Assembly: GCF_963665675.1 (NCBI RefSeq)
Contig: NZ_OY762426.1
Span: 372,001-436,000 of the forward strand
Length of the DNA: 64,000 nt
DNA from: an uncultured Methanolobus sp.
GTDB taxonomy: Archaea > Halobacteriota > Methanosarcinia > Methanosarcinales > Methanosarcinaceae
Direction: 5' to 3'
Shown: piece by piece, positions 27,005-36,900 of the stretch
Numbering within the stretch: the stretch's first letter is position 1
Layout: every line of letters begins with the position of its first letter
Position numbers and translations under genes: made by a program
Notes under the pieces: generated by a model
Seen by the model: only the letters and a program-made list of their open reading frames with translations
What the model was told of the DNA's origin: nothing
The model's database searches: none

Positions 27005-28384
27005 TCACTCTTCGTTGTCCCCCATCTCAAAACCGTTGGCATAGAAGTGTGCGATTGCCTGCATTCTGGATGTATCGATATCTGCACCAGTTGTAGGGGC
27101 AAGAACATCCTTTACCCAGCAGTATACAGCAGCCTGGAATTCTGCTGTTGTGATGTATCTTCCGTCGTCTGAATCTTCATCATTCCATGGGTTCCAGTCA
27201 CCTGTTACGCGAATCGTGTCTTCACCGGTTACCAGATAGTCATCCATATGGTATGCATCGACAAATGAATCGCCGAATGTGTAGTCACCTGCTGCTTCAT
27301 CGACAAATATAGTGTACTCTACGTGCTTGGTATCACCTTCAACAAAGTTACCAGACCAGAGAATTTCAAATGTAGCATTGTCTGCACCAAGGTTTAATGA
27401 TCCACCATCAAGCTCTACTGCTTCAACATCGGATTCGTCGAATGCAGGATCGAGAATCTCTGAGAGTGTCAGACTGGAAAGTTCTTCATTGACCGTGATA
27501 TCGACCTCTACAAGAACCTTTTTATCTGAATCAGAGGAACCGTAATAGACGGTTTCGTAGGGGATGTTCCTTACAGCTGTGATTGAATCGAGCATATTAG
27601 TTTCAACAGTAACCTTTGCAATAGTAGTGCCATTGGTTGTGTACAGGAATTCAACTACGTCATCGTCACTAAGAGTAATAGTACTGAAATTATTGGCCAT
27701 ATTATATCCGCAATCCTCATTGTTTATCCATAATGTCCAGTATGAAGAACTTGCAGAACTTACATTGTAACCCTCCATGTTAAGGAATACATGGAGTCCA
27801 GCAGACTGTAAACTGTATTCAAGACAGGTTGCATTAAGGGCATCCTGAGCGGTTGCGCCATCCTCGAGGTCAATAACTCCATCATAGAGATTATCAACAG
27901 GGGCTGTAACTGTAATTTGTGTATCTCCTGTCATTGGAATGGTAGTTCCAGAACCTGTTACATCATAATAGTACCCTTCCAGATCGTAGGTCCCGGTGGG
28001 TGTGGCTGAATCGATTGTAAGTTCATATACTACTTCAAGAGATGTACCTGATGAGAGATCAGAACTCATTGGACTACGGCCGAAATTGTATTCACCTGTA
28101 GAAGCGGTTGTTATCAAACCTAAATCCAATTCTGATGGAATTGTAACTGCAGTTACATTCCAGGCACCCATGTCTGTTGCCGGGTCGTATACCTCTGATA
28201 ATGTCGGGGCTGAGGCATCCCTATCCAGATCCATGATCAAAGTAACCGTGATTGTATCACCTGCAGAAACAGTATCTGTGCTTAGTGATCTTGTGGCAGT
28301 TGGTTCGGCGGCTGCTGTACCAATGAGTGAAGCAACTAAAAAAACAGCAAGTATTGCCACAATAGATCTTGTCAGTGTTTTCAT
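27005..28384 (-). CDS. Secreted DUF4430 (transcobalamin-like) protein with WNPWND module
   Basis: 459 residues. GGAGG six bases before the ATG; signal peptide MKTLTRSIVAILAVFLVASL...AAA. Residues 28-158 form an Ig/NEW3-like domain (STDTVSAGDTITVTL). Residues about 164-250 (DLEDGATAQDAL, YWTLWINNEDCG, LSDDDVVEFLYTT) fit the DUF4430 fold, which is related to the C-terminal domain of transcobalamin and intrinsic factor. A further beta domain follows, and the C-terminus is the WNPWND module (about 395-459). A tripartite operator lies upstream on the same strand, putting it in the same regulon as the CobN-like and CbiX-like genes. A role in binding a corrinoid or other tetrapyrrole is an inference from fold and context. 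Confidence 0.75.
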   Translation of the reverse strand: MKTLTRSIVAILAVFLVASLIGTAAAEPTATRSLSTDTVSAGDTITVTLIMDLDRDASAPTLSEVYDPATDMGAWNVTAVTIPSELDLGLITTASTGEYNFGRSPMSSDLSSGTSLEVVYELTIDSATPTGTYDLEGYYYDVTGSGTTIPMTGDTQITVTAPVDNLYDGVIDLEDGATAQDALNATCLEYSLQSAGLHVFLNMEGYNVSSASSSYWTLWINNEDCGYNMANNFSTITLSDDDVVEFLYTTNGTTIAKVTVETNMLDSITAVRNIPYETVYYGSSDSDKKVLVEVDITVNEELSSLTLSEILDPAFDESDVEAVELDGGSLNLGADNATFEILWSGNFVEGDTKHVEYTIFVDEAAGDYTFGDSFVDAYHMDDYLVTGEDTIRVTGDWNPWNDEDSDDGRYITTAEFQAAVYCWVKDVLAPTTGADIDTSRMQAIAHFYANGFEMGDNEE

Positions 28385-28590
28385 ATTTTTTCCTCCAAAA
28401 TTCTAGTTTTAAACTTATTTTGCCGATTTTCCGAAGTACCGCCTTCAGATAAAACCCCTCGACCAACGGGTTCAATGATCACAGGAAGCAACTGCCATTA
28501 CGAAAAACATGGCTTGAAACCGAATCAAAACTTTTCACATTGAACTTGTTTGCCAATCGGTTCACCGGCATGTAGATGACAATAACATCA

Positions 28591-28626
28591 TTAGGTGCAC
28601 CTATAATCTTTCCTAACAAAATTAGA
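28591..28626 (-). promoter_or_regulatory. Tripartite operator upstream of the DUF4430 gene
   Basis: Minus-strand reading: TCTAA-TTTTG-TTAGG, 16-base spacer, CCTAAT. About 207 bases before the ATG. It lies back to back with the plus-strand operator at 28689-28724, so the 409-base intergenic region serves two divergent regulated genes. Confidence 0.7.
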
Positions 28627-28688
28627 CTATTTCAATAAAACTAACAATTAGCACTATGCAACTGGTTGAATTAGCTTTGGGAAAATAT

Positions 28689-28724
28689 CCTAAAATAATT
28701 AGGCTGAGTTATTCATATACCTAA
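28689..28724 (+). promoter_or_regulatory. Tripartite operator upstream of the 28794 gene
   Basis: Perfect palindrome CCTAA-AATAA-TTAGG, 16-base spacer ending TATTCATATA, then CCTAAT. 69 bases before the ATG. Confidence 0.75.
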
Positions 28725-28793
28725 TATCATTCACTAGTACAAAAAACATTCATCATCACAATATGCAGATGGATGTTTTGAGACGGTGAAAAA

Positions 28794-29831
28794 ATGAATA
28801 ACAAAAATAAAATCACAATTCTTCTCAGTGTATTTGTGGTAGTTATACTAACTGCAAGTATACCTATATGTGCAGCCAAGGAAGTGAACGTTCTGGTGGC
28901 AAGTACATACAGCACAGACAGCGATAATGAAAGCGTCAAAGGTATCTATGAATTTGCTGATGTCCCGGACGGTGAGTATAACCTGACCGCCGTAAAAAAC
29001 ATGAGTGAAATAGCCTCAGGAATGAAATTCTGGATGGCAGGCAGCAAAGTTACTATAGTAAACGGACAGCCAGTAGCTGGAGAGAACATTCCCCTTGTAA
29101 CAGAGAACAATACGGTATGGGCAGAAGCCATGCGGAACTTAATCAACAGTTCCACCCTGGGCTCTCTTACAGGCAACGCCAGCATATCTGGAACAACCGT
29201 GTCGTACATGGGACATAATGATACTGGTTGGACGTCCATACGTGGTTGTGACGTAGGACTATGGCAGATTATGGATCTGCAGGATGGAATTATAGATATC
29301 ACTACATCAGATTCAGAAGGAAACTATAATTTCTCCGATGTTCCAGATGGCTATTATGAACTGACGTCCGCAAAGTATCTGTCTGCTATGGGAGGTACAT
29401 GGGAGTATGGCACATCCAATGTCACTATTACAGATGGACAGGTTGTTACGGAAAACATACTTATGAGTTTTGTAGACGATAACGAAACTATTGCAAAGGC
29501 CCAGAATGTGACTGCTACTTCCGATTACATCCTAACCCCCATTGTAGGCAACGGCAGCATATCAGGAAAAATACAAATGAATGGAATGAGTGGCGATCTT
29601 GATAATATCTCTGGTGCCACAGTAATATTGTGTGAGATGGAAACACCGGATGACTGGAATCCCTGGAACGATCTGGATTCTGCCGGAGGGGACCATATCA
29701 CAGTAACAGAGTTTTTTGAAGCCTATGTTTGCTATCGTGATGACACTCCTGCCCCGGAAACGAATGCTACCATTAATGTCACACGGTTCTTTGAACTATT
29801 CATGGCATATAGAGACGACACTCCAATGTAA
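28794..29831 (+). CDS. Secreted protein with carboxypeptidase-regulatory-like domains and WNPWND module
   Basis: 345 residues. GGTGA four or five bases before the ATG, then a signal peptide (ITILLSVFVVVILTASIPICAA). Two domains carry YEFADVPDGEYNLTAVK and YNFSDVPDGYYELTSAK, the signature of carboxypeptidase-regulatory-like/Cna-B beta-sandwiches that act as surface stalks. The C-terminal 60 residues are the WNPWND module. The first domain resembles the N-terminal domain of the CobN-like protein (YFEFSYIPYGDYELYLLGK), linking the two physically or evolutionarily. It carries a tripartite operator. Probably a structural or ligand-presenting surface component. Confidence 0.75.
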   Translation: MNNKNKITILLSVFVVVILTASIPICAAKEVNVLVASTYSTDSDNESVKGIYEFADVPDGEYNLTAVKNMSEIASGMKFWMAGSKVTIVNGQPVAGENIPLVTENNTVWAEAMRNLINSSTLGSLTGNASISGTTVSYMGHNDTGWTSIRGCDVGLWQIMDLQDGIIDITTSDSEGNYNFSDVPDGYYELTSAKYLSAMGGTWEYGTSNVTITDGQVVTENILMSFVDDNETIAKAQNVTATSDYILTPIVGNGSISGKIQMNGMSGDLDNISGATVILCEMETPDDWNPWNDLDSAGGDHITVTEFFEAYVCYRDDTPAPETNATINVTRFFELFMAYRDDTPM

Positions 29832-29872
29832 AAGGGAGTGGGTACTCCGTCTTCTTTTGTGAATTACATAAA

Positions 29873-29902
29873 AGCACCATAAGGTTATTCTCCTTGGGTG
29901 CA
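29873..29902 (+). terminator. Hairpin terminator
   Basis: GCACC and AAGG pair with CCTT and GGTGC, followed by ATTTTTTGATTTTTC. It ends the 28794-29831 transcript. A second small hairpin, GGAGT-GGGT-ACTCC, precedes it. Confidence 0.6.
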
Positions 29903-30014
29903 TTTTTTGATTTTTCTTTTTTGTTGTCTTTTATCTGGCAGATCAATATCTACCTCTATAGCCTAAGTCTACGCCTGAAAATAGCTTTCCTTCACTTTTA
30001 ATGTTTACTTTTTT

Positions 30015-30050
30015 CCTAAGAATCTTAGGAAGAGATATTCATAGACCTAA
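30015..30050 (+). promoter_or_regulatory. Tripartite operator upstream of the papain-like protease gene
   Basis: Perfect CCTAA-GAATC-TTAGG, 16-base spacer ending TATTCATAGA, then CCTAAT. 80 bases before the ATG. Further CCTAA-type half-sites follow at about 30064-30068 (CTACCTAA). Confidence 0.75.
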
Positions 30051-30129
30051 TAAACATTAACCTACCTAAAATATAATTCCCTAATCTATCAGGGAACATA
30101 CTATATCTTTCCATAGGTGATGTTTAGAC

Positions 30130-33100
30130 ATGATATCCATATCAAGACGCCTGCTTTTTGGTACAGCGCTTGCTATCTTCCTGATAGCAACAATTAATGG
30201 GGCAATGGCATTAACAATTGCTGTGAATAACAGTGAAGTTGTCGATCATTCAGCAATAGAGGGCATTGATAACGTTTCCACACAGCAGAGAGAGAAAAAC
30301 TTCCAATCGGAAACATATAATGAAAATACAGACACAGCGGAAACTCTAAATGCAACAGGGACACTTGCTCCGTTGAACCCCGGGTTTATAGAATATCAGG
30401 AGAAAATAAATAATCTCAAGATGAGTTACGGTACTCATGGATTGGGCTACATGCCATCCCCTGTGAACCTGTCACATATAGAGGAAGAGGAAAACAACAT
30501 TAAGGAAAGTAATGTTGGGGGGTATAATATGTATTCCACATCTATGGAAACCTATCCATCAGCATATGACCTCCGGGCAATGGGAAAAGTAACACCTGTA
30601 CGAGATCAGGGAAGTGCAGGTTCCTGTTGGGCATTTGCAACATTTGCATCCCTTGAATCCTGTCTCCTTCCCTGTGAAACATATGATTTTTCCGAGAACA
30701 ATATGAAAAACCTTCTTAATAACTGGGAAGGCAGTCCATATCAGGATAGATTCGATTCCTGGGAAGGTGGAGATGCATGGATGTCGGCGGCCTACCTTGC
30801 ACGCTGGAGTGGGCCAATCAACGAATCTGACGACCCCTACAGCTCAACGTATGAAGAATCACCTGCAGGACTTTCTGAACAAAAACATATACAGGAAGTT
30901 TTGCGACTGACAAATATGAATGCTATCAAAGATGCAATAATGAACAGAGGGGTAGTCCAGACATCATTTTACTGGAAATCACAGTACTATAACGCCACAG
31001 ACTATTCCTATTATTGCCCCACATCCGGAAGCAACCATGCAGTAGCCATTGTTGGTTGGGATGATGATTTCACATCCCCGGACTTCCCGGAAAAAGGTGC
31101 ATATATAATCAAGAACAGCTGGGGAAATGACTGGGGGGACGGAGGATATTTTTACCTGTCTTACCATGATGCAAATGCAGGTGATGAAGCAACAGTATTT
31201 ATTACCGAAGAAACTGACAATTATGATAATATATACCAGTATGATCCATTAGGATGGGCAAGCAGCTTCGGGTATGGAACCACGACATGGGGAGCCAATG
31301 TATTTACCTCTGAGGCTGCTGAGGCATTGACAGCTGTTAGTTTTTATACAACAAGCAGTGACACTCAGTACATAATTTACATTTATCTGGAACCTACATC
31401 AGAAAGTCCCATCAACAGTTCCGGTGCAGTAGCAGTAAAGAGTGGCACTTGCTCTGAAGCAGGATACCACACCGTCCCACTTGATGCAGAGGTTCTGGTA
31501 GATTCGGGTCAGGTTTTCTCAGTGGTTATCGAGTTCACAACACCCAGCTACGAAAATCCGCTTGCTATAGAGAAGCCAATATATCTGTACAGTACCAAAG
31601 CAACTGCAAATTCCGGCGAAAGTTACGTCAGTGCTGATGGTAGCAGTTGGATTGATCTGACGGATTTGTATGATAACACAAATGTGTGTATAAAGGCATT
31701 TACATCATTATCCATCAGCACAGTAGATGCCAGTGGTGGAGCTGACTATTCCAGCATTCAGGCAGCAGTCAGCAACTCTACCGAAGGCTGTACGATCTTT
31801 GTATACCCCGGCACATACAATGAAAATGTGGATGTTGACAAGCAACTGAACATCGTATCAACTGGTGGTAGTGCCATCACGAAGGTAACTGCTGCGTTCT
31901 CCAATGATCATGTTTTCAATGTCACGGTTGACGGTGTAGTCGTCAGCGGATTCAATATAAGTGGTGCTACGGACTCCTCTAAAGCAGGTATCTGCCTGTA
32001 TAATACCTATAACACCCTGTTGAGCAATAACATTGTATCGGAGAACAATTATGGAATATACCTCCATTCATCCGGTAACAATGTTATTTACAATAACCAT
32101 GTCAACAACCCGGTAAATATTTACTTCAATGGGACGAGCACAGGTAATATCTGGAACACCACAAAGACCGCAGGTGTAAATGTCGCAGGTGGTCCTTATA
32201 TCGGAGGAAATTTCTGGCACAAACCGGATGGTACGGGTTTCAGTCAGGTAGCAGAAGATGCTGATGGTGACGGGATCTGTGATTCAGTGTATGATCTCTT
32301 AACGGATAACATCGACCACCTGCCCCTGATTACGCCGGACACCATTTTTCCTGTAATCAATAGCATAACACTGAATAACAGCACACCCTATCGAGGCGAT
32401 CCCATACTCATCACCGTGAACACTACTGATAACCTGGGAGTAGAAAGGGTTACTGCCAATGGTTTTCCTCTTACATTCCAGGGAAATAACACATGGGACG
32501 GTACTATTACAGCTCAGAAAGGTATCCATTCAGTTAATGTAGCTGCAATGGATGCTACAACTAATATTGTACGGGATAATACTACAACATACACTGCAAC
32601 CACACTACCTCTCAATGTGGATGCCAGCGGCGGAGCAGATTATATTACCATTCAGGATGCGGTTAATGCTTCTATTCCGGAAGACACCATCATTGTGTAC
32701 CCAGGTACGTACAATGAGAACGTGGTCGTAGACAAGCAACTGGACATAATATCAACTGATGGTGCTGCTTTCACAAGTGTCACTGCTGCCTCCTCCGATG
32801 ATCATGTCTTTGAAATCACATCTGATCGGGCGACCATTAACGGATTTAATGTAAGCGGTGCCACAGGCAGTCTCAGAGCAGGCATTTATCTGATTTCTTC
32901 CAACAACAGTATGCTGAGAAACAACACATTATCAGGCAACAGTTATGGTATCTATCTGAGTTCTTCCAGCAATAATATACTGGCAAATAACAATGTATTA
33001 GAGAACAGTTGGGATGGCACTTATCTGGTTTCTTCCGGAAATAACACACTGGCAGATAATACAGCATCAAATAATGGCTGGAACGGTATCTATCTGGCAT

Positions 33101-33690
33101 CTTCCAGCAACAACACATTGATAAATAACACAGCATCAGGCAACAGCCGTAACGGTATCTATCTTTCATTTTTCAGCAATAATAACGCTGCATTTAGCAA
33201 TATAGTATCGCATAACACTGCCCAGGGAATACGTTTGTCCTCTTCCGGCAGCAACCTCATTTATAACAATTTCTTCAACAACAGTATAAATGCCCTTATT
33301 GATGGAGCATGCAACGATAACGTCTGGAACAGTACCAAAGTTCCAGAAATAAATATTGCCGGTGGTTCCTACCTTGGAGGAAACTGCTGGGCAAACCCTG
33401 ATAATACTGGTTTCAGCCAGACAAATATCGATGAGGATGAGGACGGAATTTGCGAATCAATTAATGAATTGAATGCTGATAATGCGGATTATCTTCCTCT
33501 GGTATTGCCTGATTGGAATCCATGGAATGATCTGGATTCAGCCGGTGGAGATCACATCACAGTAACAGAGTTTTTTGAAGCCTATATTTGCTATCGTGAT
33601 TCTACACCTGCCCCATACACCGATGCTGAAATTAGTGTCACACGCTTTTTTGAACTGTTCATTGCATATAGGAACGATGCTTCAACATAA
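30130..33690 (+). CDS. Secreted papain-family (C1A) protease with beta-helix and WNPWND modules
   Basis: 1186 residues. After a signal peptide and a propeptide-like segment, residues about 140-355 are a C1A peptidase: oxyanion Q160 and nucleophile C166 in PVRDQGSAGSCWAFATF, catalytic H303 in GSNHAVAIVGWD and N329 in IIKNSWGNDWGDGGYFYLSY. A lectin-like beta domain (about 360-535) often found behind archaeal C1 peptidases follows. Two pectin-lyase/NosD-like beta-helix segments (about 537-740 and 830-1110), each opening with VDASGGADYxxIQ, flank an Ig-like domain. The C-terminus is the WNPWND module. GGTGA lies 9 bases before the ATG. It belongs to the tripartite-operator regulon. Inferred role: extracellular proteolysis, perhaps releasing protein-bound cofactors for the chelatase system. 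Confidence 0.85.
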   Translation: MISISRRLLFGTALAIFLIATINGAMALTIAVNNSEVVDHSAIEGIDNVSTQQREKNFQSETYNENTDTAETLNATGTLAPLNPGFIEYQEKINNLKMSYGTHGLGYMPSPVNLSHIEEEENNIKESNVGGYNMYSTSMETYPSAYDLRAMGKVTPVRDQGSAGSCWAFATFASLESCLLPCETYDFSENNMKNLLNNWEGSPYQDRFDSWEGGDAWMSAAYLARWSGPINESDDPYSSTYEESPAGLSEQKHIQEVLRLTNMNAIKDAIMNRGVVQTSFYWKSQYYNATDYSYYCPTSGSNHAVAIVGWDDDFTSPDFPEKGAYIIKNSWGNDWGDGGYFYLSYHDANAGDEATVFITEETDNYDNIYQYDPLGWASSFGYGTTTWGANVFTSEAAEALTAVSFYTTSSDTQYIIYIYLEPTSESPINSSGAVAVKSGTCSEAGYHTVPLDAEVLVDSGQVFSVVIEFTTPSYENPLAIEKPIYLYSTKATANSGESYVSADGSSWIDLTDLYDNTNVCIKAFTSLSISTVDASGGADYSSIQAAVSNSTEGCTIFVYPGTYNENVDVDKQLNIVSTGGSAITKVTAAFSNDHVFNVTVDGVVVSGFNISGATDSSKAGICLYNTYNTLLSNNIVSENNYGIYLHSSGNNVIYNNHVNNPVNIYFNGTSTGNIWNTTKTAGVNVAGGPYIGGNFWHKPDGTGFSQVAEDADGDGICDSVYDLLTDNIDHLPLITPDTIFPVINSITLNNSTPYRGDPILITVNTTDNLGVERVTANGFPLTFQGNNTWDGTITAQKGIHSVNVAAMDATTNIVRDNTTTYTATTLPLNVDASGGADYITIQDAVNASIPEDTIIVYPGTYNENVVVDKQLDIISTDGAAFTSVTAASSDDHVFEITSDRATINGFNVSGATGSLRAGIYLISSNNSMLRNNTLSGNSYGIYLSSSSNNILANNNVLENSWDGTYLVSSGNNTLADNTASNNGWNGIYLASSSNNTLINNTASGNSRNGIYLSFFSNNNAAFSNIVSHNTAQGIRLSSSGSNLIYNNFFNNSINALIDGACNDNVWNSTKVPEINIAGGSYLGGNCWANPDNTGFSQTNIDEDEDGICESINELNADNADYLPLVLPDWNPWNDLDSAGGDHITVTEFFEAYICYRDSTPAPYTDAEISVTRFFELFIAYRNDAST

Positions 33691-33850
33691 AGGAAGGGAT
33701 TACCTACCTGACTTAATCGTAAATAACATTTAAACCACGTGGTTACTGCTGCCTGGGTGGAAGAATGTAATTTCTCCAACATTGCATTTTCTTTCCTTTC
33801 CATGTCTTTTTCCTGAATAGATATAGTTATTTTTCGGGTTTTGGATTTTT

Positions 33851-33886
33851 CCTAATTATATTAGGAGGGGATATTCATAGACCTAA
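33851..33886 (+). promoter_or_regulatory. Tripartite operator upstream of the CobN-like gene
   Basis: Perfect CCTAA-TTATA-TTAGG, 16-base spacer ending TATTCATAGA, then CCTAAC. 65 bases before the ATG. Its spacer is nearly identical to the one at 30015-30050. Confidence 0.75.
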
Positions 33887-33951
33887 CAAACATTGATAGA
33901 CCAAAGATTCAATCCCCTGAGTACGGGAGCATTTTGTTATGTGGTGAAGAT

Positions 33952-36900
33952 ATGAACAAAAAACAAAAGGTATTATTAACGAGCACACTTCTGGTACTGC
34001 TGATAATCGCATCTATGCCAATTGCTATGGCTGCATCATACGACTTTTCAGTTAGCCCGAACAATGACTATGTCTATCTGGGTCTATCTGAAGAAGAAGG
34101 ATACTTTGAATTTTCATATATTCCCTATGGAGATTATGAACTCTATTTACTGGGAAAAAAGAATAGTATGTCCTGGATGATAGGCAAAGCCACGGTGTCG
34201 GTAGTGTCATCGGAAGTGCAAAATGTCACAATTAACTGGGTAGTTGCCGATAGTAACAATATGACAGAGGTGAATTATTGTTGGGGACTGGTTAACTATT
34301 TTGGAAAACTTGAACCAGTTATATATCCACTTGATCCTGATTCCCCCACAATAAAAGGGGATCTGAACGTTCCTGATGGTTTCATAACAACTGTGTATCT
34401 GGTAAGAGTGAATCAGCATCCTTATGCCCCAGAACTTTCTTCCGCCGTGGATACTACAAACCTGACTGCAGCAGATCCCCTTACGGTAAAGGTGACCGGA
34501 CCAAAACCGGCAGACCCCAATCGTGACAGTGTAACCTACTCCTACGACTGGTTTGTCAATACCGGAGAAGGATATGTCGCTGACGAAGAAGCCGGGCGTA
34601 AGGATCATACTACTGCTACAGTTCGTCCAGCGGACACCCGGGCGGGAGACGTCTGGAAGGTACAGGTAACCGCAACAGACTACTACAGATTACAGTCACA
34701 GACAGTTTCTGAATTTGAATTCCCGGAACTGGAAGCGTCACTTGTAGAATCCGTGAAGGTAAACACGTCGGTAAAAATTTCATGCATCACCGTGGACGAT
34801 GACAGTACCTATATGGTCCGGAAGGCAGTGTCTGCGCTTAACCTGACAGACCAGGGAGTAAATATTTCGGTTTACGGCTTCAGTCGGGATGACACGGTAA
34901 ATATGTCCTATATTGCTCCCGAAAATGTAGACCTTTCAGATAGTGACATAATCGTACTGCTTTCTGCTGCTATGTCATCCCAGTCGGCGGAAGTTGAAGA
35001 CGACTTGATTGCTATAGTAGAAGAAACAAGAAGAGACGACGCCACTATTATTGATCTTGGTAATTATGGCCTGGGAACCGTCAACCTGACAGAATACCCA
35101 TTTCTGAATTCTGGCGCGAAGGATGAAGAGGGGAATACATTGCCAAATTACTGGGAAGACTACTATGACATCAACACGAAAAGGATGCTGATGTATATAT
35201 TGCTTAATTTCTGGAACGGCACGAACGGACACGTCGAAGACCCCATCTCGGTTCCTATGAATGGTATCTATCATCCCGACATGGGCCGCCCATCATTTGA
35301 AAAACTTGAGGAATATATGGAATGGTATTCTACAGACGATGGCACTCATCATGTGTACAATCAGAATAATACCACCATAGGAATAACTTTCATGCTGAAC
35401 ACAAACGGGGATATCGGAGACAGGGCTGTTGATGATCTTATCCGGCGGCTGGAGGCCAGGGGAGTTAATGTGATACCTGTTCATTGTCACTGGATGCTCT
35501 ACATGAGCACTTCCGATTATTTCAAATATGAAGACAAGTGGCTTGTCGACGCCTTCATAGACATGGGATTTGGTGCCATGGCCACCAGTGCGGTGTATAA
35601 CATCGAAGACCTGGAGGAGGCAAATGTCCCGGTAATCAATGCCATCGAGTATGAAGGGACTATAGAAGAATGGGAAAACAGTACCACAGGCAGGAGTTAT
35701 TACTTCCAGTACCAGATTCCCATCATGGAAATAGGGGGGGAAATCGAATCCATTGTAGTCAGCGGCAAGAAATATGACGAAGAATACGATGCATATGTGG
35801 ACGAACCCATTCCTGCCCAGATGGAATGGATGGTCAACCGCACCATGAACTGGATCAAACTTAAAAGTACAGAGAATGAGGATCGCAAAGTCGCCCTGAT
35901 ATACTATCACAACTCTCCGGGAAGAGACTCAGTAACGACAGCTACCAACCTAAATTCCCCTCGCAGTATAGCTGCATTACTGGAAGGAATGGAAGAGCGG
36001 GGATACACCCTGGGTAACAACGGTACGCCCAACGAGAAGGAACTTCTGGAACTGATAGAGCACCAGGGACGTAATATCGGCTCATGGGCTCCCAATGAAC
36101 TGGAAACGATAGTAAACACCAATGAAACGGAGCTCATGCCAGTGGATGAGTACTTAGAAATGTTCTCCCGGCTCCCGGAGAGTTGTCAGAATGAAGTGAC
36201 AGAGATCTGGGGAGAAGCTCCCGGTAATCTCATGGTGTACACGGATGAAAATAATGAATCATATTTTGTGTTTCCAAAGATCACTTTGGGTAATGTAATA
36301 CTTACTCCTCAGCCTACCCGTGGAGGTACTAATAATTCCACTATCCTCTATCATGACCAGACCACACCTCCTGACCACCATTACATTGCCTTCTACCTGT
36401 GGTTACAAAAGCAGTATGAAGCTGATGTGGTAATCCATTTCGGACAACACGGAACCCAGGAATGGCTCAAGGGCAAAGGAGTGGGCCTTTCGGCTACAGA
36501 GGACTGGCCTGCCATAGTAATCGGAGATATGCCGGTGGTCTATATCTATAACGTCGGTGGAATTTCAGAAGGTTCTATTGCAAAAAGGAGAGGCAACTGC
36601 GTGATAGTGGACCACGCCACTCCGGCGATAATGGATGCCGGCCTCTACGGAAATCTCACAAACCTGCATGATAAGATACACCTATATGAAGAAGCTGATA
36701 AGGACAACGAGTCAATCAAATATGATTACAGGGAATCAATAATAGAATTATATGACTCCCTTGGGTTTGCGAACAACGAGTGGGCAGTGTCCGTGGAAGC
36801 ACTGACCGAAATGACGGAAGAGGAGTTTGAGGCTTTCGTGGTCTACGGAGAAGTACACACCTACCTGCATAAGTTGGCCTCGGAAAATATATGGTTCGGG

